Positions 46,700 through 56,068 of a stretch of DNA of 64,000 nt are shown here, in pieces. Location of the stretch: assembly GCA_963719855.1 (NCBI GenBank), contig CAVRDK010000004.1, positions 868,001-932,000 of the forward strand. The letters are read 5' to 3'. This DNA comes from CAIQPV01 sp963719855 (lineage in GTDB: Bacteria > Pseudomonadota > Gammaproteobacteria > Burkholderiales > Gallionellaceae). Each line of letters begins with the position of its first letter. Position 1 is the first letter of the stretch. The translations under genes and the position numbers were made by a program. The notes under the pieces are model-generated. The model saw nothing but the letters and a program-made list of their open reading frames with translations. It was not told the DNA's origin and did not search any database.

Positions 46700-47460
46700 G
46701 TCATTCTCCTAATTTGAATGTTTTCACAGAATGTGAAACGGTTAAAAAATTGTTTCGGCAAGGACGACTATAAGAAATGCATGTTGCCAGCCCAATCAGA
46801 AAATCCGCATAAATTAATTTTGTTGGATATGACATGAGCTATTCCCTAAATTGCGTTCATAACCGACATCCACCTATTAAAATAGACTGACGACGGAGAG
46901 AACTGGGTCGGCAATCTATTCTCTCCAAGTAATCACAGTATGTCGGCTTTGTAAGCAGCAATACATTTTTTGAAATGATTTAGATATAACAATGTTTTTT
47001 CGAGGCTTTAATTACGCGCTCGAAGACAAAATCCACTGCTTTATTTTCCTGCTTGCTCTTGGCAACCATCCTCTACTTGACCTAAGCCGTCTGCCCAGTG
47101 AGGATAGTTCGTTTCGATGCCATAAATACCTATCAGGTGTTGAAAGGCCTTTCGAGTCACGACCACTCATATGCTTCGCAAATAAAAATAAATGTATTTC
47201 TAATACAAAGCGGACACACTGTGCTTACTTGGCTGTATTAAAGTTCTCCTCGCGTCTCCCTATGGATTGCCAATCTAAAGCAAGACAGGTCTTTCATTGG
47301 TCTTAATGCTACAAGATTGAGTTATCCCTTTAAGTCGCCCGCCAACTGGTGGGCGGCCATTTTTTAAAATGGCGGAAATTTACCCAGGGTGGCGGCAATG
47401 AAAATAACTGGCGGATCTACCGTATTACTTTGTGGACAGTCTGTAAAAAGCTGATGCTCC
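46700..47460. other. 760-bp region without a recognisable gene
   Basis: No frame with recognisable features is found. The segment 47336-47375 has a GC-rich dyad (CGCCCGCC / GGTGGGCG) followed by CATTTTTT, which may be a terminator, and then the short motif TGGCGG repeated three times (about 47374-47424). The rest looks like decayed sequence. Confidence 0.45.
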
Positions 47461-47763
47461 ATGAACGAAGAACTAAACGTAGATTTAATCAGGCAACAGC
47501 TTAATTGCTCGTCTGCCAAACTTGATCAGCCCACTTTGATGCGCGCAACACTTCCCGAAGTTTTGTCTGGATTAGAGCTTTGGCTGGACTAGGACATAAC
47601 ACAAAATTTCATCGCAACAATTATTACTGGGCAACCGTATTGTTGTGTATCGCACTTCTCTGCGGTGGTATCGGCTACTGGCAGAATGTAACTGAACATG
47701 ACAGCTCAGAACGTAGATATTGCAATCTTAACTGACGACTTGCCAATAGAGGTTTATGTGGAA
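47461..47763 (+). pseudogene. Decayed DUF3619-like gene
   Basis: The first frame gives MNEELNVDLIRQQLNCSSAK and stops at 47592. The next frame supplies a hydrophobic helix (YYWATVLLCIALLCGGIGYW), and a third supplies DIAILTDDLPIEVYVE before TGA at 47763. This order (N-terminal helix, TM, LTDDLP-Y end) matches DUF3619 proteins, which usually follow an ECF sigma factor. At least two frameshifts and no sigma gene nearby indicate a true pseudogene. An overlapping ATG (47763 region) starts a short MTDISTTKPREQLG frame, perhaps the relic of the next gene. Confidence 0.55.
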
Positions 47764-47839
47764 TGACGGATATTTCCACCACAAAACCAAGGGAACAACT
47801 AGGGGCCACTGACCTATCGAAAGTTTTTCCCCAATAATT

Positions 47840-50203
47840 ATGAGTTTGCGATTAGGCATGAAAAAAGATAAGGCCCAATCAAGCAAGAAAGTTGTCTCAT
47901 ACAAGGGGAATAGCCCCACTCCTCATGAGATCAATACGGTGGTGACATTGTTCACCGACGGGCGATACACGGAAGCAGCACACCTGGCGCAGGCAATGAC
48001 GATGCGCTTTCCCCTGCACGGATTTAGCTGGACGGTGTTGGGTACGGTGCTCATGCTACTGGGGCGTCGCGAGGAAGCGCTGGCACCCATGCAAAAAGCA
48101 GCAGAGCTGTCGCCGAGTAACCCTGATGTGCACAATAATCTGGGCATGACACTCCGGGACTTTGGCCGACTAGAGGAGGCCGAAGCCAGCTTCCTGTGCT
48201 CTTTACAAATCAAGCCGGATAACGCCGAGGTACACAATAATATGGGCATTACCCTTCTGGATATGGGGCGCTTGGAAGAGGCCGAGGACTGTTTCATTCG
48301 TGCATTACAACTCAAGTCGGATTATGCCGAGGCACACAACAACCTGGGCATTGCCCTCCGGGATCGGGGTCGCTTAAAAGAGGCCGAGGCCAGTTACCGG
48401 CGCGCGCTACAGATCAAGCCGGATAACGCCGAGGCACACAATAATATGGGCATTACCCTTCTCGATATGGGGCGTTTGGAAGAGGCAGAGGGCTGTTTCA
48501 TTCGGGCGCTACACCTCAAGCCGGATTATGCAGAGGCGCACAATAACCTGGGTATTACCCTTCGTGATCAGGGGCGCTTGGAAGAGGCAGAGGACTATTT
48601 CATTCGGGCGCTACAACTCAAGCCGAATTATGCCGAGGCACACAATAACCTCGGCACCACCCTCCGGGATATGGGCCGACTGGATGAAGCCGAGGCTAGT
48701 TATCGGCGTGTGCTACAGATCAGTCCGGGTTATGCCGATGCACATTACAACCTTGGCATTATCCTCCGTGACATGGGCAGGTTAGATGAGGCAGAAGCCA
48801 GTTTCCTGCACGCTATAGAGATTAAGCCAGGCTATGCGGAGGCGCACAACAATCTGGGTGTTACACTTTATGAACTTGGCCGGTTAGGTGAAGCCGAGGC
48901 AAGTTACCGGCGGGCGATAGAGATCAAGCCGGATTATGCTGAAGCGCACAACAATCTGGGAAATACTCTTCTTGATCTGAGCCGGTTTGATGAGGCCGAG
49001 GCCAGTTACCTGCGGGCGATAGAGATCAAGCCGAATCTCTCTGAGGTATACAGCAACTTGGGAAGCGCCCTCATGGCGCTCGGCAAAATAGACGAAGCTG
49101 AAAAATCCCTGAACAAGGCAATAGAACTGGCTCCCGGTGAGGCAAGACCTTTGTCCACAGCCCTTTTGTATATCTATTACCGGCAGGATGATCCCCGTTT
49201 CAATCAACTCGAAGCAGTTTACGCCCGGCGCGAATCACTGCCGCTAGAAGAGCGAATCAAGCTAAATTTTGCCATGGGCAAAGCCATGGAAAATATTGGC
49301 CAATATGATAAATCCTTCAGCGCATATGAAGAAGGAAACCGGCTCCACTATCAGGTACACCCTTTCGATGAAGCCAGTGATGAGCGCTTTCTGGAAAATT
49401 CATGCAGCTTTTTTACAACCGACCTGTTCAAGGAATGCGTCTCCCTTTCAGAGACACTGCCCCCCACTCAAGATGAACGTGTGCCGATATTCATCGTGGG
49501 CATGCTGCGCTCCGGTTCCACGCTTATTGAACAAATTCTTGCTAGCCATCCAGCCATTTTTGGTGCAGGAGAGCACTCAACATTCAAAGAAACGCTTCTC
49601 CTTCGCGATTCGATAAAAGGTGAAGATGATTTATTAACATTGCGCAAGCTCGGGCAGGCATATCTTGACCGAGTTTGGAAACTTGCGCCGGAAGCTCGTT
49701 ATATTACCGATAAGCTACCTGCCAACTATTGCCATTTGGGACTGATCCATCTGATGTTGCCCAATGCGAAGATTATCCATTCCATTCGTGAGCCGATGGA
49801 TACATGTTTCTCCTGCTACGCCCTGCGCTTCACTCGTGGCCACGAATATAGCTATGATCTTGGAAGTCTTGGAAGGCAGTATCTGCGCTACAGGAAACTG
49901 ATGAAGCATTGGCACAACGTTCTGCCAGCCGGACGGATACTCGACGTGCGCTATGAAGACAATGTTGCCGATTCTGAACGTGAGGCGAGGCGCCTGCTGG
50001 ATTACTTGGGGCTGCCATGGGATCCTGCCTGCCTCAGATTTCATGAAAATAACCGAGCTGTTCACACAGCCAGTGTTATCCAAGTACGCAAACCCATTTA
50101 CTCAAACTCTATCGCTCGTTGGAAGCGTTTCGAGAATCACTTGGGGGCTTTACGTGAGATTATCTATCCAGCTATGTCGCCAGGGAGTGACGCGGCATGT
50201 TAA
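47840..50203 (+). CDS. TPR-repeat protein with C-terminal sulfotransferase domain
   Basis: A 787-aa fusion. Residues about 30-460 hold roughly twelve tetratricopeptide repeats with the unit HNNLG.TLRDMGRLEEAE; units 4-5 and 6-7 are close copies, a recent two-unit duplication. Residues 545-780 form a sulfotransferase domain: VPIFIVGMLRSGSTLIEQIL (5'-PAPS loop), TDKLPANYCHLG, and NAKIIHSIREPMDTCFSCY (3'-phosphate loop). It would move sulfate from PAPS to a protein or glycan recruited by the TPRs. The ribosome site is weak; MKKDKAQ six codons later is an alternative start. Its stop overlaps the next start by 7 bp, so it is coupled to the TPR/ATP-grasp gene. Confidence 0.9.
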   Translation: MSLRLGMKKDKAQSSKKVVSYKGNSPTPHEINTVVTLFTDGRYTEAAHLAQAMTMRFPLHGFSWTVLGTVLMLLGRREEALAPMQKAAELSPSNPDVHNNLGMTLRDFGRLEEAEASFLCSLQIKPDNAEVHNNMGITLLDMGRLEEAEDCFIRALQLKSDYAEAHNNLGIALRDRGRLKEAEASYRRALQIKPDNAEAHNNMGITLLDMGRLEEAEGCFIRALHLKPDYAEAHNNLGITLRDQGRLEEAEDYFIRALQLKPNYAEAHNNLGTTLRDMGRLDEAEASYRRVLQISPGYADAHYNLGIILRDMGRLDEAEASFLHAIEIKPGYAEAHNNLGVTLYELGRLGEAEASYRRAIEIKPDYAEAHNNLGNTLLDLSRFDEAEASYLRAIEIKPNLSEVYSNLGSALMALGKIDEAEKSLNKAIELAPGEARPLSTALLYIYYRQDDPRFNQLEAVYARRESLPLEERIKLNFAMGKAMENIGQYDKSFSAYEEGNRLHYQVHPFDEASDERFLENSCSFFTTDLFKECVSLSETLPPTQDERVPIFIVGMLRSGSTLIEQILASHPAIFGAGEHSTFKETLLLRDSIKGEDDLLTLRKLGQAYLDRVWKLAPEARYITDKLPANYCHLGLIHLMLPNAKIIHSIREPMDTCFSCYALRFTRGHEYSYDLGSLGRQYLRYRKLMKHWHNVLPAGRILDVRYEDNVADSEREARRLLDYLGLPWDPACLRFHENNRAVHTASVIQVRKPIYSNSIARWKRFENHLGALREIIYPAMSPGSDAAC

Positions 50204-51633
50204 AGAAACAAGATGTTGCGGCTGAGATCGTTTTATTGGATACGGAATCTGCTGTATATCGTTTCAACCTTGCAAATTCTCTGGCTGCATCCAATCGAAG
50301 CGAAGATGTGGAGGAAGCGAAGTCGATCTTTCTCGAAATAATCAAGGCTGAACCAACTCATTTGGGGGCATGGAATAATCTGGGGCGCCTTCTTTTTGAA
50401 ACTGGATATACATCCGCTGCACATACTGCCTATACCGCTGCGGTCACTTACCATCCGTACGAAGCCATCGCACATGTCAATTTGGGGAACGTTATGCTGG
50501 ATATGGGTGATTTATCAGGTGCTGAGAAACATTTTAAAATTGCGCTGGGACAAAATCCTGATCAGGCCAACGCCCATCAAGGTTTGGCTTCAATCTTACA
50601 TAGGCAAGGCAATGAGGTTGAATCGGGCTATCACCGAGACATGGGGTTCGGAAAGCAGCCCCTCTCCACTTTAGCCTATCGCGGGCGCGGCAAACCAATC
50701 CAATTGTTAATTTTAGCTTCCGCATTGGAAGGAAACATACCTTGGCGCCTGCTGATTGATTGCGGTGTATTCCAGGCAACAATCATCGCAGTAGAATATT
50801 TCGACAGTCAGTTACCTCTTCCATCACATCAGTTAATTTTCAATGCAATCGGCGATGCTGATCTATGTCAAAACGGACTTGAGATCGCAAGTCGGCTCAT
50901 TGATAAATCACGGGCACCCGTAATTAATCACCCCGATTCGGTATTAAAAACCGGACGACTCGTGAATGCAAAACGACTTGCAATTCTTCCTGGAATAATT
51001 GCCCCCCGCATAGCCCTTATTTCGAAAAGGGAAATTATTTCCGGGCAGGCATTGGCAATGTTGGCACACAAGGAATTTACCTTTCCACTGCTGTTGCGCG
51101 CCCCGAATTTTCACGGCGGTAATTATTTTGTTTGCGTTGACAGCCAGGATTCATTGAACTCGGCATTTGAAGGGCTTCCCGGCGAAAATTTGTTGGCTAT
51201 AGAACTTCTGGATTCACGTTCGGAAGATAACTTGTTCAGAAAATATAGGGTCATGTCCATCAATGGTTCTCTCTATCCGATACATATGGCTATATCCACG
51301 CAGTGGAAGGTTCATTACTTCAGTTCTGACATGGATGATAATGAAAAATATCGCCATGAAGAGGAATTGTTTATGAACGACTTTTCCTCGTTTCTTGGGC
51401 CAGATGTAATATCGGCGCTGAAGACAATAAATAAAACCCTTGGGTTGGATTATTGCGGCATTGATTTTGGAATGGACAAGAATGGAAATATCTTATTATA
51501 TGAAGCCAACTCAACCATGGTGATCGTTCCCCCAACCAATGAGACACGCTGGAGTTATAAGCGTGTGCCCATTGAGAATGCTTTGGCTGCCACAAGAAGA
51601 ATGTTTGTCGAACGGCTAATAAATCGTAACTGA
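50197..51633 (+). CDS. TPR/ATP-grasp protein 1
   Basis: A 478-aa protein. Residues 1-145 hold three to four TPRs (AWNNLGRLLFETGYTSAAH; AHVNLGNVMLDMGDLSGAEKHF). Residues 165-470 resemble an ATP-grasp ligase of the RimK/glutathione synthetase type: HPDSVLKTGRL, FPLLLRAPNFHGGNYF, RKYRVMSINGSLYPIHMA and the metal-binding end LDYCGIDFGMDKNGNILLYEAN. ATP-grasp enzymes join a carboxylate to an amine or thiol via acyl phosphate. It overlaps the sulfotransferase gene and is paralogous to the next gene. The substrate is unknown. Confidence 0.8.
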   Translation: MLKKQDVAAEIVLLDTESAVYRFNLANSLAASNRSEDVEEAKSIFLEIIKAEPTHLGAWNNLGRLLFETGYTSAAHTAYTAAVTYHPYEAIAHVNLGNVMLDMGDLSGAEKHFKIALGQNPDQANAHQGLASILHRQGNEVESGYHRDMGFGKQPLSTLAYRGRGKPIQLLILASALEGNIPWRLLIDCGVFQATIIAVEYFDSQLPLPSHQLIFNAIGDADLCQNGLEIASRLIDKSRAPVINHPDSVLKTGRLVNAKRLAILPGIIAPRIALISKREIISGQALAMLAHKEFTFPLLLRAPNFHGGNYFVCVDSQDSLNSAFEGLPGENLLAIELLDSRSEDNLFRKYRVMSINGSLYPIHMAISTQWKVHYFSSDMDDNEKYRHEEELFMNDFSSFLGPDVISALKTINKTLGLDYCGIDFGMDKNGNILLYEANSTMVIVPPTNETRWSYKRVPIENALAATRRMFVERLINRN

Positions 51634-51676
51634 TCCAGGGTTAAAGCCTTACCGAAGTGCAATATTATTCAGTGAA

Positions 51677-53410
51677 ATGGACAGCATATCTGCCTCAAAT
51701 GCACTGCTTAAGGCAGCCTTCGCCCATCATCGGGAAAGCAGGTTGGCCGAGGCCGAGGCACTGTATCGACAGGTTCTGGGGATTGATCTCCGTCAGCCGC
51801 ACGCATTAAGTATGCTAGGCATGATCTTGATGAATGGTCCAGGCAAAGCCGAGGCAGAATCGCTGTTCCTCCGGCACTTGGAGGTGGCTCCAGACAATCC
51901 TCTGACGCTGCACAATCTGGGGCAACTGCTTCAAGGCAAAGGTAACGATAAAGAAGCCGTCGCGTTGTTCCGTCGAGCGGGCGCAGGCAAGTCTGATCTC
52001 GCGCCCATCTTCAATGATCTGGCGGTATCACTTCATCGCTTGGGGCAATGGGACGAAGCCTTGGTGGCATTGGATCAAGCTTTGGGCATTGATCCTTATT
52101 TTGGAGTAGCCCATGACAATCGGGGAGTGGTGCTTTACGACTGCCGCCGGTTCAGGGAGGCGGTAGATGCCCATCAATCAGCGTTAACCTATACGCCGAT
52201 CGATGCAACGCCAGAACGCATATCCATCCTGCTCCATCTCTCCAGAGCCGCCTATGAGGCGGCAGAATTTGCGCTCGCCGAGCGGGCATGCCGCGCCATT
52301 CTGGAAATGGATGCGGACAACGCGGTCGCCATCGAGTATCTTGCCAAGGTCTTGTACCGTCTGCGCCGTGATGATGAAGCGCTCTCTTTACTTAATCGGC
52401 ATGCCCGCACTCAAGGATTGGCGAAAGAAGAACGGCCCGAACATCCTGAAGCCACCATTTTGGTACTGGGTGCGGTTGGCGCGAGCCATGTGCCCACGCG
52501 CTATTTGTTTGATCCGACGCTGTTCGCTACGATGACTCTGACCCTGCTATCACCCGATCAACCGGATGCGCCGTTGGGTGGTGTAGCCTATGATGAGCTT
52601 ACCGAAGTTGATCTGATTTTCAACACGCTGGGCGAAGTCGAAAAGGACGGTGGCCAGATCGAATTGGTGAAAACGCTTTCAGCGCGCTTGGGAAAGCCGA
52701 TACTCAATCCACCTGACTGCGTGGCTCACACGGGCCGCGACCGGGTTCATGAGTTGTTTGGAGATATTCCGGGGCTGCTGGTGCCTGGCGTGCGCTGGAT
52801 GATGCGGGATGATTTGTTGGGTCAGTTTGGCTTTGCTGACCCGTTCTTGATTCGTACCGCCGGCGCTCATGGCGGCGAGGATTTAGCCCTGATCCAGACA
52901 TCCTCTGACTTGGTAGAGTACCTTGTGAAAGTACCCTATGACCGCTTTCTGCTGACCGATTTTTACGACTTCAAAGGCTCCCAGGATTGCTACCGAAAAT
53001 ACCGCTTCATTTTCGTTGATCGTCAGCCGTTTCCCTACCACCTCGCCATCGCCGAAAGCTGGTTGGTCCATTATTGGCGGGCAGAGATGGAGCGTGCCGA
53101 TTGGAAGAAACGGGAAGAGGAGGATTTTTTGACCGGTTGGCGCCGAGTGTTTGGCCCCAAGGCCGCCGCTGCCGTAGAACAGGTGGCGCAGCGTATGGAT
53201 CTGGATTATGGCGGCATGGATTGCAGTATTCTCCCCAATGGCGAGGTTCTGTTATTCGAGGCCAACGCCAGCATGCTGGTGCATTTGGATGATGCGGAGG
53301 CCAATTTTCCTTATAAACATCAGGCTGTACCCCGCATTCGTGACGCCGTAACACACATGGTTAGGAGCGGGATTCCTCTGACACTGGCGAACCTACCTTC
53401 AAACGACTGA
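51677..53410 (+). CDS. TPR/ATP-grasp protein 2
   Basis: A 577-aa protein with the same layout as the previous one but more TPRs (about six, residues 5-245; LAEAEALYRQVLGIDLRQPHA and similar). The ATP-grasp part (255-570) shows LNPPDCVAHTGRDRVHELF, PFLIRTAGAHGGEDLAL, YRKYRFIFVDRQPFPYHLAI and LDYGGMDCSILPNGEVLLFEAN. Identity to protein 1 is strongest around the ATP/metal site. It is the third gene of a TPR-sulfotransferase / ATP-grasp / ATP-grasp set with the same orientation, 43 bp downstream. Target and product are unknown. Confidence 0.8.
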   Translation: MDSISASNALLKAAFAHHRESRLAEAEALYRQVLGIDLRQPHALSMLGMILMNGPGKAEAESLFLRHLEVAPDNPLTLHNLGQLLQGKGNDKEAVALFRRAGAGKSDLAPIFNDLAVSLHRLGQWDEALVALDQALGIDPYFGVAHDNRGVVLYDCRRFREAVDAHQSALTYTPIDATPERISILLHLSRAAYEAAEFALAERACRAILEMDADNAVAIEYLAKVLYRLRRDDEALSLLNRHARTQGLAKEERPEHPEATILVLGAVGASHVPTRYLFDPTLFATMTLTLLSPDQPDAPLGGVAYDELTEVDLIFNTLGEVEKDGGQIELVKTLSARLGKPILNPPDCVAHTGRDRVHELFGDIPGLLVPGVRWMMRDDLLGQFGFADPFLIRTAGAHGGEDLALIQTSSDLVEYLVKVPYDRFLLTDFYDFKGSQDCYRKYRFIFVDRQPFPYHLAIAESWLVHYWRAEMERADWKKREEEDFLTGWRRVFGPKAAAAVEQVAQRMDLDYGGMDCSILPNGEVLLFEANASMLVHLDDAEANFPYKHQAVPRIRDAVTHMVRSGIPLTLANLPSND

Positions 53411-53708
53411 CTCCAAGCACCATCGTTCGAGCGTTTTAACTCTATTGCGTTATCTCAACCCTTTGTATAGTATCTTCATTCGGGCGCAGATGAAGTTTTT
53501 GCAACATCTTCTAGCCAGAATATGTCCACCATTTTTACCCCCCACTTGTGGATTAATTCTACTCATGTGGGCGATTTGCAAAAGTTCTAACGTATGAGGA
53601 AACCACGGCAAGCGCAATTATTTGCCTGAAGTATCCGCGATCAAATAGCTGTGACTACATGCGTTTATAAATGACGCATACCACCTAATAAACAATGGGG
53701 AGCACAAT

Positions 53709-54848
53709 ATGAACGATACGGGATTTTTTCAGAAACTGCCCAGAGCCATGCCAGGCTTGGCATTAATTGTTATCACAATGGTAGTAATACGTAACTGGCT
53801 CGAACCCTGGATGACAAACGCAGTTGTATTCGGCACAAAGGGCTGGCTTGTTAAGGTCACGCACCTTAACTACATACTGCTGGGGATCATCATGGGAATG
53901 CTTTATCGGAATGTGATTTTCGGTGGGAAAATGCCTAATGTCCTGAGCGATGGATTCAAACTCTCCCGTCTCATGATCAAGACCGGTATCATTTTACTGG
54001 GTTCTCTCTATACGTTTAACGCAATTGTGCAGCTCGGCTCTATGGCGATCTTCCTGATTGGCGGCTTCGTGATCCTGACCATCATCATGGTGTTGTGGTT
54101 TGGTACTGCTTTAGGTCTTGACCGCTCCATGATCGGCGTTATGGCCAATGCCCTTAGCATTTGCGGTGTCACCGCCGCCGTGGCAACCTCGCCGGGCGTT
54201 GAAGCCAAGGCATCACACGTAGCCTACGCCATTGCCACTATTCTAGGCTTTGGCATCTTGACCATGTTTATCAGTCCCTTCATCGGTCACGCTTTGGGTC
54301 TCACTGACTTACAGTACGGTGCATGGATCGGTACCGGCATTCTCAATTCCGGTCAGGTACTGGCGGCAGCGCTGGCATTTAATCCAAACGTGGCGCCAGG
54401 CACCGCAGTTTCCGTAGCCGAGATATGGAACATCATGCGTGTAATCTCGATCCCGTTCGCAGTGTTCGCTGTAACTGTCTGGTATTGGTCAGGGAAAGAA
54501 GAAACTGAAGGCGGCAAACGCAAGGGACTGGGTACATTGCTGGCTGAGAAATTTCCGGTGTTCGTCATCGGTTTCTTAGGCATGGTGTTCCTTACCAGTA
54601 TGGGGGCGTTTGGTGATGTGGGTCTCAAAGGTGGCCCTCCAGCCTCCGGAACCATCAAGATGATGCGCCTGTGGATGACATGGATCTTCGGCTTTGGCTT
54701 GGTCGGACTAGGTGGCTATATTGATTTCAAGGAACTCCGTCAAGCTGGCGGTGCACCGCTTAAACTCGGCCTGATCGTTGGTGTCACCAAATATGTTTTG
54801 GCATTGGTGGTGGTATTTCTGATCAAAGATTACCTGGTTGCAATTTAA
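53709..54848 (+). CDS. YeiH-family putative sulfate exporter
   Basis: A 379-aa membrane protein with about ten TM helices. It belongs to the conserved YeiH family (PF03601): KVTHLNYILLGIIMGMLYRN, LSRLMIKTGIILLGSLYTF, NALSICGVTAAVATSPGVEAKA and GTGILNSGQVLAAALAF are typical. Family members are annotated as sulfate exporters without solid proof. The start ATG follows a GGGGAG site. The 298-bp gap before it (53411-53708) holds no gene and probably the promoter. A small membrane protein and UspA follow. Confidence 0.85.
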   Translation: MNDTGFFQKLPRAMPGLALIVITMVVIRNWLEPWMTNAVVFGTKGWLVKVTHLNYILLGIIMGMLYRNVIFGGKMPNVLSDGFKLSRLMIKTGIILLGSLYTFNAIVQLGSMAIFLIGGFVILTIIMVLWFGTALGLDRSMIGVMANALSICGVTAAVATSPGVEAKASHVAYAIATILGFGILTMFISPFIGHALGLTDLQYGAWIGTGILNSGQVLAAALAFNPNVAPGTAVSVAEIWNIMRVISIPFAVFAVTVWYWSGKEETEGGKRKGLGTLLAEKFPVFVIGFLGMVFLTSMGAFGDVGLKGGPPASGTIKMMRLWMTWIFGFGLVGLGGYIDFKELRQAGGAPLKLGLIVGVTKYVLALVVVFLIKDYLVAI

Positions 54849-54875
54849 TCAAATTAACTACAAGGAGAGAGAATT

Positions 54876-55118
54876 ATGACTAAAACAGGTAGCGAAACCA
54901 TCGGCGCCCCAGGCGACAAAAGCAAAATGACCTTGTTCAAGGATGATCGTGCAGAGGACATCGGCGCAATCATTATGAGCGTGCTTGTCATTGCCACAAT
55001 CATGGTCTTGACCATGAATAAACCGGCAGCCCAACCGTCTGTACCCGTTGCGCCAACAGCGACCACAGCGGCCCCAGCCGTAGCGTCGCCGACTCCCGCC
55101 GAACCGGCAAAGAAATAA
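54876..55118 (+). CDS. Small single-TM protein with Pro/Ala tail
   Basis: An 80-aa protein with a strong ribosome site (AAGGAGAGAG). The N-terminal 28 residues are hydrophilic (cytoplasmic), then come one TM helix (IGAIIMSVLVIATIMVLTM) and a Pro/Ala/Thr tail (PSVPVAPTATTAAPAVASP). It lies 27 bp after the transporter gene and 16 bp before UspA, so it may be an accessory subunit of the transporter. No family recognised. Confidence 0.75.
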   Translation: MTKTGSETIGAPGDKSKMTLFKDDRAEDIGAIIMSVLVIATIMVLTMNKPAAQPSVPVAPTATTAAPAVASPTPAEPAKK

Positions 55119-55134
55119 AGACCGACTGCTTATT

Positions 55135-55587
55135 GTGGAATTTAAAAACATTGTTGTTGCAGTAGACGGTTCTGAAGCCTCGCAAGAGGCACTGAACTAC
55201 GCAGTAGAGCTGGCCCGTCAGAGCAAATGCGCCCTGACGGGCCTTTTTATCATCGACGGGGGATGGCCCGATTATATCGGTAACGATTGGCAATCATCTA
55301 AAGGTGCGCGTCAAGAATTTCTGGACTACATATTCAAAGAGCAAGAATCGCAGGCTGAAGCGGCGCGTAAGCAATTTGAAATTGCAGCGAAAAGCATCAA
55401 TGAACGTCGATTTTCGGTTCTTGCCGGTGATCCTACCGAGATGTTGATCACACAGGCTAATGCCGCTGATACGAGTATTTTGGTTGTGGGTCAACGTATC
55501 TTCCAGGTCAGCGGCCGACCGAGCCTGCGCTCACTCAGTAAACGATTGCTCGCTAAGGCCACGCGACCTCTTACTCTGTTCCCATAG
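55135..55587 (+). CDS. Universal stress protein (UspA family)
   Basis: A 150-aa UspA-fold protein with a GTG start. It has the N-terminal FKNIVVAVDGSEASQEALNYAVELA, an insertion with a Trp/Tyr-rich loop (GGWPDYIGNDWQ) and a C-terminal SILVVGQRIF...RSLSKRLLAKATRPLTLFP. The usual ATP motif G-2X-G-9X-G(S/T) is poorly kept, so it may be a non-ATP-binding type. It is the third gene of the transporter unit and may regulate it. Confidence 0.85.
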   Translation: MEFKNIVVAVDGSEASQEALNYAVELARQSKCALTGLFIIDGGWPDYIGNDWQSSKGARQEFLDYIFKEQESQAEAARKQFEIAAKSINERRFSVLAGDPTEMLITQANAADTSILVVGQRIFQVSGRPSLRSLSKRLLAKATRPLTLFP

Positions 55588-55741
55588 CCAATCTTTTCGG
55601 GATGCTCATGAGCCGTTTGGGGTCATAACCGGATACGCAGCTTTAATGGCGTATTGCTCAGTGTGGGATTCGACTTTACGCAGAATCAGGTTAGGGGTAG
55701 CATGTCCACAGTTGGCTTTACCCGCAATAAAGGAGAAGAGC

Positions 55742-56059
55742 ATGTCCATTAGTGCAATCACCTCTAGCACCACTGTATTACAATCGTTGCAGCAACCGCA
55801 GCAGGCTACGCAAGCACAACAGTTGCAGCAAGTTCTGCAAGTGCCGCAAACCACCCCGGATCAGCAAGCTCAACAGACTCAACAAGCTCAACAGACGCAG
55901 CAGGCCCAACAACTACTTCAGTCTCTTCAGGCTCAACAGTCACTGCAAAGCCAACAGTCACAGCAAAGTCAGCAGCCGCAACAAGCGCTGCAAGCACTAC
56001 TTGCTCAGCAGGCACTGCAAAGTCAGAACATAGGCTCCAGTATTAACGCTACTGCTTGA
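55742..56059 (+). CDS. Glutamine-rich low-complexity protein
   Basis: A 105-aa protein starting at an ATG preceded by AAAGGAGAAGAG. After MSISAITSSTTVLQSL it is almost all Gln with Ala, Leu, Ser and Thr in short repeats (QQTQQAQQTQQAQQ, LQSQQSQQSQQPQQ). There is no signal peptide. The ribosome site supports translation. Its composition is prion-like. It lies 9 bp upstream of the FlaG-like gene. Function unknown. Confidence 0.65.
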   Translation: MSISAITSSTTVLQSLQQPQQATQAQQLQQVLQVPQTTPDQQAQQTQQAQQTQQAQQLLQSLQAQQSLQSQQSQQSQQPQQALQALLAQQALQSQNIGSSINATA

Positions 56060-56068
56060 AGCTAGATC

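Noticed and set aside
46992..47306. 104-codon plus-strand frame as a gene
   Set aside because: No ribosome site, no signal or domain, and Cys/His/Lys composition typical of random AT-rich sequence.
53709..54848. YeiH-type transporter as part of the sulfotransferase system
   Set aside because: A sulfate link is tempting, but a 298-bp gap separates them, the exporter function of the family is unproven and it forms its own unit with the small membrane protein and UspA.
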